Source of the DNA: Poa pratensis | Lineage: Eukaryota > Streptophyta > Magnoliopsida > Poales > Poaceae | Assembly (NCBI GenBank): GCA_947311845.1 | Contig: CAMZMU010000040.1 | Span: 66,583,564-66,647,563, forward strand | Direction: 5' to 3' | DNA length: 64,000 bases | Shown here: positions 10,440 through 21,366 of the stretch, one piece after another | How the letters are laid out: each line of letters begins with the position of its first letter | Position numbering within the stretch: the stretch's first letter is position 1 | Position numbers and translations under genes: made by a program | Notes under the pieces: generated by a model | Told to the model about the DNA's origin: nothing | The model's input: the letters and a program-made list of their open reading frames with translations, nothing else | Databases searched by the model: none

Positions 10440-11186
10440 TTTTTTTGCATTTTTCACCACGTATATTCAACCGAAAACCACGTACAAAGTACACAGTAGA
10501 AAAACAGAAGCACAATACGTAGAGGAAAAGGAACCACAAGCAACGAGAGCTTCAACATCACCGGCGCCGGAGACGAGGACGATCGGCCGCCTTCTTGCCG
10601 CTGTCAGGGAAATCTTTGCCCTATGAGAGACGCCGCCGTGCCCGTCCGCCGCGCCGCGGCGGAGCTGTTGACGATGAACGACCCGGGCGAGCGCCCCCCT
10701 AGCCCATCCACACCACCTTGCCTCGGCCGCCATCGTCGCCGTTGCCGGAAGATGTAGAAGATCTCGACGAGCCCAAGGATCCGCCCGCGACCCCAGCCAC
10801 CAGATCCGTCGCCTCGGATCCAGCCAGGGGTCGGGGAACTTGCGCACGGCAGCACCCAGGCGCTGCGAGCACGAGGAGGGCGGCCGCTCCACGGCGAAGC
10901 TCCGAAGAACACCACCGGCGAAGGGGGAGAACGCCGCCACCAAAACCACCACCAACCGCACCCCCGCCTCCAGAGCGCCGCCGGCAACGAGCCTAGCAAA
11001 CCCTACACTATGTACACACCGAGATCCAGCGTTCCCCCACCCTCCCGCTGCCGGAGCAGCCGGCGGAGGGGAGGAAACGGCCGGATCCGCGGCGGCGAGG
11101 TGGGTTGACCGGGCGGTTTTCAGAAAATCGCCTCTCCTCTCTCGGGACGAAGGGGAGGAGACGGGCACGACCCGTCTATTATCCCT
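10440..11186 (-). mobile_element. Non-coding poly(A) retroposon, GC-rich
   Basis: The 16-bp direct repeat AAGTGGAAAGCCGTTT (10424-10439 and 11187-11202) flanks a 747-bp body whose minus-strand 3' end is a run of A (T-run from ~10437). This is the hallmark of target-primed reverse transcription. The body is very GC-rich. It contains long open frames on both strands, but none shows a domain or sensible protein composition. It may be a retroposed host transcript or an internally deleted LINE; I cannot say which. Confidence 0.65.
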
Positions 11187-11430
11187 AAGTGGAAAGCCGT
11201 TTGCTCGCCGCTTCTTGCTCACATACGTTCGGCAGTACAGTATTTTTCTATTTGACTTCTTCTATATACCCAACCAACCTATAGTAGCCCTCGTTAAACC
11301 CTGTACCGCACGTACGCTCACATACGAAACACACAACTGGTATACATCACACACGCAGGCAACACACCACGGTAGTAGGGTCGACGATTGGATGGGAAGG
11401 CTCTGCTGATGGCTCAATCGCCACGTCCGT

Positions 11431-12558
11431 TCACGTGCACTTGCCGAGCGGGGCCCCGCAGAGGCAGCTGTTGCTGGCGAAGGACTCGGCGGCGAGGTGG
11501 TCGAACGGCGGGCCCGACGGGATGGTGCCGCACAGCCGGTTGTGGCTCAGGTCCAGGTGCCCCACGTACTTGGCCGACGCCAGCGACCGCGGCACGCCGC
11601 CGGTCAGCCGGTTCCGCGACAGGTCCAGCACCATGAAGTAGGACCGGTCCGTGAACACGTCCGGGATGGGGCCTGCCACGGCGTTCCGGCTCAGGTTCAC
11701 CATCCCGAGCCCCTTGGTCACCAGCAGCCGCGCCGGGATCCGCCCGGAGATGCGGTTGCTGCCCAGGTACAGCGTCGTCAGCACCGACGACGACCCGAGG
11801 CTGTCCGGGATCGCGCCGGTGAGCCGGTTTTCGGAGAGGTCGAGGTCGGCGAGCCGGGCGAGGGACCCGACCGACGGAGGGATGGCCCCCGAGAGCCGGT
11901 TCCGGCTGAGCAGCGCGCGGCTGAGCGTGGCCAGGTTGCCGATGCTGGCCGGGATCCGGCCCGTGAGCTGGTTGTTGGCGAGGTCGAGGTGCTTCAGGGA
12001 AGATAGGGAGCTGATAGAGTCCGGGATGGCGCCCGAGATGAGGTTGTCGGCAAGGTTGAGCACGGTGAGGCGAGAGAGGCTGCCGATGGAGCGCGGGATC
12101 TCGCCCGTCAGGCGGTTGGCGGGGAGCTCGAGGATGCGGAGCGAAGAGAGCGAGGTGGCGATGCAGGACGGGATGGGCCCGGATATCTGTTTCCAGTCGG
12201 CGAGGATGAGGGAGGAGAGGGCGTCGAGATGGCAGACGTGGTCGGAGATGTAGCCGGTCATGACGCCGGAGACGGGCCGGCCTTCGGGGGCCATCACGGC
12301 ATCCTCGGCCTCGCCGCGGAGGGACAGGTCGGCCACGCGGCCGTTCGTCGGGTCGCAGCTCACGCCGTACCAGTTGGCGCAGCAATCCGCGCCCTTCCAC
12401 GTCGAGAACACGCCGAGGTGCGCCTCCGACAGCGCCGCGCGGATCGACAGCAGCGCGTTCCGGTCCGACTCCGAGCACGCCGCGGTGGCTGCGGCGGCGG
12501 AGACGAGCATGACGAGCACGAGGAGCGGGCTGGCCGGGCTTGGAGCGGGAGATGCCAT
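11431..12558 (-). CDS. DRT100-like secreted leucine-rich-repeat protein
   Basis: 375 residues, single exon, intact. The start is the ATG at 12556-12558; the longer frame to 12591 begins with GTG and is not used. Residues 1-27 are a signal peptide (hydrophobic LLVLVMLVSAAAATA). A plant LRR N-terminal cap follows at about 28-70 (CSESDRNALLSIRAALSE, then CCANWYGVSCD), then roughly ten LRRs of the plant extracellular type (LxLxxNxLTGxIPxxIGxL) from about 95 to 345, and a C-terminal Cys cap ending CLCGAPLGKC. There is no transmembrane helix or kinase, so it is an extracellular or wall protein like Arabidopsis DRT100 (372 aa) and PGIP relatives. The DRT100 name came from a bacterial complementation screen; its role in the apoplast is uncertain. 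Confidence 0.85.
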   Translation of the reverse strand: MASPAPSPASPLLVLVMLVSAAAATAACSESDRNALLSIRAALSEAHLGVFSTWKGADCCANWYGVSCDPTNGRVADLSLRGEAEDAVMAPEGRPVSGVMTGYISDHVCHLDALSSLILADWKQISGPIPSCIATSLSSLRILELPANRLTGEIPRSIGSLSRLTVLNLADNLISGAIPDSISSLSSLKHLDLANNQLTGRIPASIGNLATLSRALLSRNRLSGAIPPSVGSLARLADLDLSENRLTGAIPDSLGSSSVLTTLYLGSNRISGRIPARLLVTKGLGMVNLSRNAVAGPIPDVFTDRSYFMVLDLSRNRLTGGVPRSLASAKYVGHLDLSHNRLCGTIPSGPPFDHLAAESFASNSCLCGAPLGKCT

Positions 12559-12825
12559 TGCTTTCTCTCGACTCTCGAGTGCAGTGGACACTGCAGAGTG
12601 GATCAGTGGAGTGGAGCTCCGAGTGGAGTTGAGCTTGCAGAGCGAAGTTTTTAGTAGAGACCTGGAGAGTGTTCAAATGGCCATTTTGCCCTTGAGTGAG
12701 CGCGTTCGCTGCGCATTCTTCCGGTACAAGTTACTGCAGCTTGGCATCGAAAGTACTCTATATGGATCTGAATTTCAAATCATGTACTCCTTCACTTTTA
12801 GAGAAAAATTCACCATTAGTCACTC
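12559..12825. other. Upstream region of the LRR gene
   Basis: Promoter and 5' UTR of the minus-strand LRR gene. A TATA-like CATATAGAG occurs on the minus strand near 12760-12770, about 200 bp upstream of the ATG. The segment 12774-12800 is a direct repeat of sequence found at 19579-19610 beyond the neighbouring MULE. Confidence 0.4.
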
Positions 12826-12957
12826 AAGTTGAGATGTGGGCTCACTTTGGTCACTGAGTTTCCGAATACCCTGTTTACGGTCATTTTATTTACGTAGGGG
12901 GTTCAGTATGGTCACCGCCGCCGTTTCTGTACAGTTTGCGATACGTATTTTGCCACG
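12826..12957. repeat. Left TIR of the MuDR-like element
   Basis: Inverted copy of 19449-19580. It includes TTTCCGAATACCCTGTTTAC and the stretch CAGTATGGTCACCGCCGCCG. It probably contains the transposase promoter, since exon 1 begins 240 bp further in. Confidence 0.8.
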
Positions 12958-13197
12958 CTGGCTTCAGCGTTGACTGGTCATGTTGCCACGTTGGAGAAAT
13001 CTGTTCGGACAGCGTGGCCATTTTGCCAGCGTGACGGCAACTTTGCAAGAAAACCCTTCATCCGCATTGAAGTCGCCCATTTACTCCACTCCCTTACCAA
13101 TCCGACGTTTCGTTCCTCTGTCGTACTGGTCGAGGTGGTCGGCGAGGTCGAGGTGATCGTCGTGGCGCCTACAGGAGCGGCAGCGACCGTCGGCGAG

Positions 13198-16100
13198 ATG
13201 AGCTCGCCGCACGATTTCGACGCACCGCCACCGTCCACAGCATGTCGGAGAGGCAAGCCTCCAGAGCGGCGGTCGGCTGAAGGCTCGCTTCCTCTGTATG
13301 GTTAGTTCCCGCTGGCCCCTCTTTCCCGTCGTGGGTATTCTGCTGTAACGGCGACGGCGCCACGTCGGCGCCGGGGATGGCGATGGTTCTGTAGTTCCTG
13401 TAGGGGTCGAATCGCTTGCAGTTCCTCTCTCTCGCCACCGCCGCCGTTGGGCTCTGAAATTGGGGGTTGGGTAGGGTTTATGATTTGGGGTTAGGCATAT
13501 GATTTAGTTGTTTGGAACATTGAATTGGTGTCGAGAAGTTGCAGATTCACATGGTATAGTTGACAGATTTGTGTTGTGAATGTTGTACTGTCAGTAATTC
13601 GTCCAAAAGATGCATGCTTTACTGAATTTTGTATACGAAAAAAAGAAGGTTTAGATGGTGGTGACTGAATTTTTTGATGTTCTATGTAGGTAAACAGAGT
13701 CAGCATTTCTCTGTGGTGGTTCATCATGGAGGTTATTTCTGTTGCACTGGAAAGAATAGGTATTACAGTGGTGGTGCAAGTGTGTGGTTTGATTACTGTG
13801 ACAGGGAGAATTGGACACCATCTGTTGTTGAAGATTTGATAGAGGAGCTGGGGTATGAGTGTGAAGGCAGGATCAGAACATACTGGTGTGTGCCTGGACT
13901 GACAATGTACAAGAATGGGCTCAGAGAGATCAAGAAAGGTGATAATACAATGACACATAACATGTTGTCACATGTGGAAAATGGCAATCATTTTCAGGAG
14001 CTATATCTTGATCATAATGACAGTATCATTTCATATGGTTCACCTGTTGTTGTTCATTCATCTGATGAGGAAGAGCTGCCACTGGTGAAGTGGAGTGGCC
14101 CATTGAAGATCGACTATGATGATGTGGTTCAGTTTCCAGTTGCCTCACTCCCACCAGTTATTAGTCCAATCAGGCCATTGATGACTATTCCAGTTTCAGA
14201 TGAAGAAGCAGCTATAGAAATACATGGGCAAGAAGATGTAGAAGCAGATGGACAAATAGATGAAGAAATAGATGGACAAATGGATGAACCAGATTCTGAC
14301 AGTGATGAAGCATACATACCATCACCACCTCAACCAGGAGAATATCACATACATCATGAGTTCAGAGCTAGCAGAGCTTGCAGGGCCTTGGACATGGATG
14401 GAGCTGACAAACCTGTACCATTTGATGAACAAGAAGGAGATTCTGAGGAAGATGAGGATTACACTCCTGAGTTGTGTGACTCTGACTTTGATATGGAAGA
14501 AGATGATGATCTCTTTGACACAAATGTTGTCGATGGCAAGGGGAAAGCTCCTCTGGATGAAGCTGATAATGTCTCTGAAGAAGATGATTTGTATCTGCCA
14601 GATTCTGATGAAGATGGAGTGAAGATGAACTTTAAATCTTTCACTGAAAATGATTTGCAAGATCCACAGTTTGAAGTTGGTCAAATATTTCAATCAGTGG
14701 AGTTTGTAAGGAAGGCTATCAGAGAATATAGCTGTCAGGATAGGAGAGACATAAAGTTGCCAGTCAATGACAAGTCTAGAGTGTGTGCCAAGTGTGTGGA
14801 AGGGTGTCCTTGGTATCTGTGGGCATCTTTTGACAAAAGATCAAACCGTTTCATGATCAAGAAGTATAATTCTGTACATACTTGCTCAAGGAAATGGAAG
14901 GTGACAACATTTACTGCTCCATATGTTGCATCCAAGTATGTTGATTCTTTCAAAGCTGATGAGAACATGAACATCAAGAATTTCAAGAGGGTTGTTCAGA
15001 AAGATTGGCACATGATAGCTTCTAGGAGCAAGCTGAGAAGGGCAAAGAGGTTGGTGAAGAAAGTTATTGAGGGAGATGAGTTAGAGCAGTACAACTGTAT
15101 GTGGGACTATGCAAATGAATTCAAGAAATCAAACCCTGGCAGCACCTTCTTTTTAGGTGTTGATCAAGGTAGGTTCAGTAGTTGCTATTTCTCACTTGAT
15201 GCATGCAAAAGGGGATTCTTACAAGCTTGTAGGCATGTCATATGTCTTGATGGGTGTCACCTGAAAACTAAGTATGGGGGAGTTATGCTCACATCCATAG
15301 GGATGGATCCCAATGACTGTATCTACCCAATATCATTTGCAGTGGTGGAGGTTGAAAATACTGAGGCATGGAAATATTTCCTCTCCAATTTGAAGCAAGA
15401 CCTTGGGATAGTAAACACATACCCATGGACAATCATGTCAGACAAGCAAAAGGTATGCATTTACACATACCTATGGCTACTTGCTTGTTGGAGACTTGCT
15501 TGATCTCGACGATGAAACTAGCCTCGACTCGACGATGAAACTAGCCTCGCTTCGACGATGAAACTAGCCTCGACAACTCGAGGCAAGTTTCATTATCGAG
15601 TCGAAGCTAGTTTCATCGTCGAGTCGAGCCTAGTTTCATGATCGAGTCGAGGCTAGTTTCATTTCCGAGTCGAGGCTAGTTTCATCGTCAAAGCGAGGCT
15701 AGTTTCATCGTCGAGTCGAGCCTAGTTTCATCGTCGAAGCGAGGCTAGTTTCATCGTTTAGTCGAGGCTTGTTTCATTATCTAGTCGAGCCCTAAACCAT
15801 GTCATGCTTTTACTTGTGTAGGGTCTTATCAAAGCTGTTAGGGAATATTTCCCGGATGCCGAGCACAGGCACTGTGTGAGACATATATGGCAAAATTTTC
15901 AAAACATTCACAAAGGAGATATTCTAAAGAACCAGTTGTGGAAGTGTGCAAGAAGCAATACATCAGCAGTCTGGGATGCAAACATGGAAGAGCTCAAGGC
16001 CATGGACATAGAAGCATACAATTGGCTTGAACAACTCCCACCCAATACTTAGGTCAGAGGGTTTCAAAGGGATGAAGCAAAGTGTGATATTCTCCTTAAC

Positions 16101-17836
16101 AACAACTGTGAGGTTTTCAATAAGTAAGTATTTCAATTAACTTGTTTTCTTGCATTTCACTTCCTTGTCTAACACTTGCTTGACTAACACATGGCTGTCT
16201 AACACTTGATGAACAGGTACATTCTAGATGCCAGAGAGATGCATTTGAGATCTATGGTTGATAGGGTGAAGACACAACTTATGACCAAATTTTACAACAA
16301 ACAGATTGAGGCAGAAAAGTGGCCTGGCACCATATGCCCAAAGATAAAGAAAAGGCTAGAAAAGAAACAAGAGCTTGCTAACACATGTGATGTGTCTGGA
16401 GCAGGGGATGGCATCTTCCAGGTTGATAACCAGACAAGAATTTACATTGTTGATATAAAAGCAAAGAGCTGCACATGTAAGAGGTGGGATCTCAGTGGAG
16501 TGCCATGCCACCATGCAATTGCTTGCTGCAGGCATGAAAATACATCAACAGAGGAGCTAGTAGACCCATGTTACAGCATTGCTAATTTCAAGTTGGCATA
16601 CAAACCAATCATCAAGCCCTGTAGAGATAGGAGTGAATGGGAAAAAACACATCAGTGTGAAATTAAGCCACCTTTCTATGATAAGAAAGTTGGCTGACCA
16701 ACTAATAAGAGCCGAAGGAAGCAGCTATATGAGCTCAAAACAAAGGATGGTGCCAAGAAAGTGACCAAACATGGAATGACAATCACCTATTCTTACTGTC
16801 ATGTAGATGGCCACAACATTTCTGGATGTGGACTAAAAAAGGCTAGCACCCAGGAACAAGAAGAAGAGGGAGAACAACCAGCAGTTAGAACAAGATAAAG
16901 GGCAATTTGTGAGGATGTGTCAGACAATGAAGCAGGAGATCTCACACAAGAACATGCCAACAACATTCCACAGGGTGCTGTCCCCGAGGAACAAGAGGCA
17001 GAGCAGGCCCCTGTGATAGAAGAAGCTACCACTCTGCTAGTACAAACAGCTCAGGTAATTATTGCCTAACTATGTTCTTGTGCAACAACTACTGTTTCAA
17101 TTATTGAGCAATGCATTATCTTATTATTTCATATAATTGTGCCTAGGTAAATTATGGAGTAACCATGCTTGAGAAGATGCAGCTGTCCAGGCCATCCCCT
17201 AGAATTGAGAGCACATATGTAGTAACTGATTCAACCTTCATCAGTAATGCATTTGCACATGCTCAAGGTGCAACTACCACAACAACAGCCACAACAGATG
17301 CTAACCTCACCATGAAGCTGTTACAAATGAAAAGAGACAAGGATAGACAGATGGCAGCAAGCAGAGATGCAGCTCTAGAAGCAATGAATGAAGCCATAGA
17401 GAAAAAAGCACAAGAGGCTGAAGCAAAGAGACAAGCAATCCACCAGAAAAATTTGGAGAAGCAAGCAAGCAGAAGAGCAGCAGCTCAGGAGAAGAGACAG
17501 TTGCAAGCAGCAGCAAAACAAGCTGCACTGGAAGTTCTCAGGCAGAATAAAAGAGAAGAGGCAGAGGCAAAGAAGGCTTACTCCCAACAGCAGAGAGAAA
17601 TGAAGGCATTAGAAGCTGCAGCTCAGAGAGCAGAGCAGGCAGCTGCTAAAAAAGAACAAGCTAGGATCAGAGAGGAGGAGAATGCAGCTAAAAGAGAAGA
17701 GCAAGCACGACTGAAAGCATTACAGGCAGCTAATAGAAAAGCACATAAGGCGGCAAGGGAAGGACCATCTGGTGAAGGTGATCAACCAGTGGCCAAGAAG
17801 CAGAAGAAAGTCAACATGTTTGATGACCTGAGATGA
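13198..17836 (+). pseudogene. MuDR-family transposase, broken
   Basis: Inferred exons are 13198-13300, 13690-15452, 15822-16123, 16217-17054 and 17147-17836, all with GT-AG junctions that keep phase. The order is: N-terminal domain (HHGGYF), a long acidic Asp/Glu region, a zinc-binding region around VCAKCVEGCPWYLWASF, the MULE transposase core (FLGVDQGRF...CLDGCHLKTKYGG...SDKQKGLIKAV), a SWIM zinc finger (CTCKRWDLSGVPCHH) and an Ala/Glu/Lys-rich C-terminal coiled coil. Three in-frame stops break it: TAG at 16050-16052, TGA at 16695-16697 (consistent with C-to-T decay of CGA) and TAA at 16896-16898. The acid residues of the core before the first stop are kept. It would act in the nucleus to cut and join the TIRs, but this copy cannot make a full protein. 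Confidence 0.85.
15506..15790. repeat. Inverted minisatellite in transposase intron 2
   Basis: Twelve units of about 23 bp in the intron at 15453-15821. The first three read CGACGATGAAACTAGCCTCG; the following nine are in the opposite orientation (TAGTTTCATCGTCGAGTCGA) with variations. The two blocks are reverse complements, so the intron RNA could fold into a strong stem. Confidence 0.85.
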
Positions 17837-18351
17837 AATTTTCATCTCATTTGTGTAATTTGTGTTGAAAACATGTTCAAACACATGCTGTGACACACTT
17901 GGTCTGTTATTTTGGTTGCTATCTGTGTCTATTTTGTGGTCAAAACATGTTGAAAACATGATCAACTTTCTGGAAAACATGTAAACCTGGGATTTTATCT
18001 TATTTTGGCTACTATCTGTGTGTATTTTTAGGTTATCAGTATGCTATCAGTTGTGTATTTTTAGCTTATCATTATGCTATCAGTGTGTACTTTCATCTTA
18101 TCATTATACTTCCTGGGATAACTTCATGTCCAAACGTACAAAGGGTAGCAAACAGACATACAAAATCGAGCACAAATAACATTAACATAGTTCGAATCCA
18201 GCACATATACTACATACAAATTGTTCGGACAACTGAAAATATAGTACACAAATTGTTCAGACTAGCAAACAGACACGAACAAAATTCTTCAGACAACACA
18301 ATGACACTTGCGATCTTCGTCAGACAACGACACCATCACCTCGCCAGAACT
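17837..18351. other. Convergent intergenic region of the MULE
   Basis: About 515 bp between the 3' ends of the two MULE genes. Repeated wording such as TTATCATTATGCTATCAG (around 18007-18105) and GAAAACATG (17866-17980) is visible. It likely holds both polyadenylation regions. Confidence 0.5.
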
Positions 18352-19257
18352 TCACTCCCCGTCGGCCGAACCACAACCATTGTGCCCACCGTAGTAATGG
18401 CCACCGTCGAGGACCGGAGGAAGAACACTGCCGTCCATTCGGCCACCCTCAAATGGAAAGAAATGCGTGAGTGTCGGGTCTTCCTCGTCTTCGTAGCACA
18501 GCGGCATGCCGGTGATGACTGGGCTGCGATCGACCACCTCCGAGACATGGATCAGCACGTTGTAAACAACTGTCTTCTTCGACGTCGGCGAGCTCGGTGG
18601 TGACGGAGTGGAAGGGTCATCCTCTGACTCGTAGTCCATGGAGGTAAGCTCGAGCGGCGGCCGTGCCATTGGCACCTCAATCACGAGGCTCTTGGGCACG
18701 TCGCACGGATTCTTCATCCCTGCCTCGACGGAGAGAAACCAGTTGTCCATAGGGACCAGCATCTTCTTCAGGTGGCCACCCAGCCGGTTCACGAATTGCC
18801 CAACCGCGTCCGGCTCCCACGCCTGTCGCGGGAACCTCTCGAAGGTCAGCTTCGTCAAGAACGGCAGCTCGGACTCCTCCGCACCGCTTGCAGGGTGCCA
18901 GAGGGCTAAATAGAGTGGCGCGTCGGAGATGTAGAGGTCCCAGGACTTGTACACCACCTGAGAGCAATCCTCCTCGTGGCGGAAGCGGATGAAGAAATCA
19001 GCAGGCGGAGCAGCTACATCCACCTTCACGTCGCAGCGTTCCACTCCGCACTCCGATTTCAGCGCCCCCACGACGTCCTCCGGCGAGATGGGAGGACGGC
19101 GACCTGCAACAGTGGCCACCACCGCCCGCCCCCCTCCACTTTCGCTCCAGTTTGAGCATGGTGCGCGTCGGGTGAGAACCCAACAGCCCTGCTCAGGCCT
19201 CAACTCCGGCTCGCCGTTGCGCCATAGCTCGAATGGGAACTTGCGGCGGCTATCCAT
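18352..19257 (-). CDS. MULE second gene, grass DUF4283-like protein
   Basis: 301 codons from ATG (19255-19257) to a stop at 18352, uninterrupted, in an element whose transposase is broken. After a short basic start (MDSRRKFPFELW), residues ~45-180 match the shape I recall for grass DUF4283-like proteins: GGRAVVATVAGRRPPISPEDV, then FFIRFRHEEDCSQVV, then FLTKLTFERFPRQAWEPDAV and LGGHLKKMLVPMD. The C-terminal third is Pro/Ser/Asp-rich with the conserved-looking VYNVLIHVSEVVDRSP. DUF4283 resembles LINE ORF1 RNA-binding regions, but no zinc knuckle is present here. It could be a MURB-like helper of the element or a captured gene. Confidence 0.65.
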   Translation of the reverse strand: MDSRRKFPFELWRNGEPELRPEQGCWVLTRRAPCSNWSESGGGRAVVATVAGRRPPISPEDVVGALKSECGVERCDVKVDVAAPPADFFIRFRHEEDCSQVVYKSWDLYISDAPLYLALWHPASGAEESELPFLTKLTFERFPRQAWEPDAVGQFVNRLGGHLKKMLVPMDNWFLSVEAGMKNPCDVPKSLVIEVPMARPPLELTSMDYESEDDPSTPSPPSSPTSKKTVVYNVLIHVSEVVDRSPVITGMPLCYEDEEDPTLTHFFPFEGGRMDGSVLPPVLDGGHYYGGHNGCGSADGE

Positions 19258-19448
19258 CGGCGGCGGCGGTCTCGATTTGGGGAGCAGAGGATGTGGGGTG
19301 GGGAATTTTGGAGTTGTCGAGCAGGACAGAATGTAGGGTTCGGGTCCCGGTTTTATTCCATGTCTGTTTGCAAAAACAAACCTTCGCCTCGCCACATCTG
19401 CGTCCACGCTGGAAAAAGAAGCCACCCTGTCCACACAATCAACACACA

Positions 19449-19580
19449 CGTGGCAAAATACGTATCGCAAACTATACAGAAACGGCGGCGGTGACCATAC
19501 TGAACCCCCTACGCAAAAAAAATGACCGTAAACAGGGTATTCGGAAACTCTGTGACCAAAGTGAACCCACTGCTCAACTT
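19449..19580. repeat. Right TIR of the MuDR-like element
   Basis: Inverted copy of 12826-12957. The minus-strand second gene starts about 190 bp inside it. Confidence 0.8.
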
Positions 19581-19591
19581 CAAATCATGTA

Positions 19592-19752
19592 CTCCCTCCG
19601 TTCACTTTTATAAGGCATACTAGTTATTTTTCACATGATGACCAAATACATACTAATATGAGTTAATCTATATATAAAATAAGTATAAATTCACTCATTT
19701 TGGTATGTATGTAAGTATATCTAGTGTGATTTATAAAAGTGAACGGAGGGAG
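19592..19752. mobile_element. Stowaway-type MITE
   Basis: 161 bp with TA at 19590-19591 and 19753-19754. The ends CTCCCTCCGTTCACTTTTAT and ATAAAAGTGAACGGAGGGAG are perfect inverted repeats. No coding capacity. Confidence 0.85.
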
Positions 19753-19754
19753 TA

Positions 19755-20441
19755 AAAAAATCGTATTTTTGTGTTTTAGAAAAATTTGAAAATACTCACA
19801 CACCTGCATATTTCCTTGATAATTACTCGCGCAGTTTAACAAAAATACAACTGCATGTGGCCTACATAAAAAAAGAGAAAATGGAACTTTGCTAATTTTT
19901 GTATAGTAGAAATCATATTTCTGGTACATACCTTGGACACTTGATACTTTAGAGAAGCCAACCAAATTCTTGTGTATTTTAGTTTTAAACTTGACATGCA
20001 CATATATACATTAATTCTCTACATGCATAATTTATGCTAAGTATTTTTAGTAGTTTTTTCAACTTTAAATTTATTTGTGTTCACATGACCCATGTCCACC
20101 AAATTCGATTACAACATATAATATTTAATGAATATAACTAAATACATAATAAAATGTAGTCTCATACTATTTATACTTATTTATATATTTATCTACAAGG
20201 TTTGTAAAAAAATAACATTGTTTGATGTTTTAGAAAAAAAAGGCACCATGCTTTGAGTAACGAAGCTAGTAAATTCAGTGTTGTATTACGCAAGTCACTC
20301 TACGTGTCGCCGAGATGTTGAGTGTCCCAGCGTACATCGCTCAGTGATCAAATTTATTGAGGTTTTGAACTGTGAGATTGTGTGTTGTCCTTGTGAATAT
20401 ATAAGAGCTAGTACAAGGAGCGAAGCTTCAAAACGGCTACC
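19755..20441. other. AT-rich intergenic, nothing recognised
   Basis: Low-complexity AT-rich sequence with many A/T runs. No ORF with protein-like content and no terminal repeats were recognised. Confidence 0.4.
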
Positions 20442-20761
20442 GAGCTCATATGCTCCTGTTAGTTTAGAAAATTAAAAAGAAAAAAATACAGAAAATTCAG
20501 AAAAAAGTGGTGACAAACATCCCAACTGTTCTACTCTACACAGGTGTAAAGTTTAATGACGAAATATCATTTGTTGCGAAAAAATAAATCCGTGGACAAA
20601 ATCTCATTGCATAAAGCAACCGAAATGCCATTTCATCATGAAATTCTACAAGTATGCACAACATTTGGGTATATCTATCACCACTATTTTTAGAATTTAT
20701 GAAATGTTCTATTATATTTACAAATTTAAAATTATCAAATCGGTTGGGAGCATATAAACTC
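20442..20761. mobile_element. AT-rich MITE of unassigned superfamily
   Basis: The left end GAGCTCATATGCTCC (20442-20456) and the right end GGGAGCATATAAACTC (20746-20761) form an imperfect inverted repeat around ~290 bp of AT-rich sequence containing GTTAGTTTAGAAAATTA. I recognise this as a repeat type common near Triticeae genes. No clear TSD was seen. Confidence 0.5.
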
Positions 20762-21108
20762 AGGGTCAGGGAGGCAAAACTGCACCCTGTTGCAAGGAGG
20801 GTATAAACGGTAATACAGCTGGCCGAAAGAAGATGGGGTCTCTGCTGGGCACGTGCAGTGCCGGTGAGGGCACACTGCGCCTTTAATCTGCTCTTGCGTC
20901 TGCGCCATAGAGTGTCAGTGTGTTACTATAGCGCTACGTTTGCGGCTGACAGATCTCTGCGTAAACAGGATTGCATGCGAGCTCAGGACTGAAACCTATT
21001 CAATGCCACCACAGCGCTGTGCCCATGGAAGCCACCGTCTCTTTCGCCGATCTCTCATCAGAGCACTCGAGTGACGCCACCGGCCGGCTAGCGAGGGATT
21101 AGCATGGT
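20762..21108. other. Intergenic, nothing recognised
   Basis: Mixed-composition sequence before the next MULE. No coding or repeat structure was identified. Confidence 0.35.
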
Positions 21109-21366
21109 GATGATTAAGGCGATTCTGACACTGTAGACCCTTGGACGAAACTTTAGCACAAAATGAACCTCGCCCGAAACTATTTCACGGGATTGACCCT
21201 TTTGAGTAGCGCCTCACGATCAGGCGCTACCCTACACAGGGTAGCGCCTCGTGATCAGGCGCTACACTTCTTGCCAGCGTGGCGAGCCGGGGCCACGGGG
21301 GGCCCAGTCTGGGGGGATAGCGCCTCGTGATCAGGCGCTATGGTGCGATAAGGTAGCGCCTGATCA

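Larger units (their letters stand above)
12826..19580 (+). mobile_element. MuDR-like Mutator element with two convergent genes
   Basis: 132-bp inverted repeats (12826-12957 and 19449-19580, roughly 90% alike by eye) bound 6.75 kb. The plus strand carries a MuDR-family transposase gene; the minus strand carries a second gene reading inward from the right repeat. The two genes converge at 17836/18352, as mudrA and mudrB do in maize MuDR. No clean 9-bp TSD was found at the repeat edges; instead a 27/32-bp direct repeat flanks the element, so the precise ends are unresolved. Confidence 0.85.

Noticed and set aside
10467..11222. 251-codon minus-strand frame
   Set aside because: It spans the retroposon and extends past its TSD into flanking DNA, so the frame cannot be a unit; likely a GC-rich chance ORF.
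11414..12676. Long minus-strand frame of 420 codons overlapping the LRR gene
   Set aside because: Out-of-phase shadow of the GC-rich LRR gene, with Arg/Pro-rich nonsense composition and no domain. Plus-strand frames here are shadows too.
15506..15790. CRISPR-like repeated units
   Set aside because: Units are contiguous, variable and switch orientation with no unique spacers, in a plant transposon intron: a minisatellite.
20278..20475. Small plus-strand ORF of 65 codons
   Set aside because: No domain or conserved signal, and it runs into the start of a MITE at 20442.
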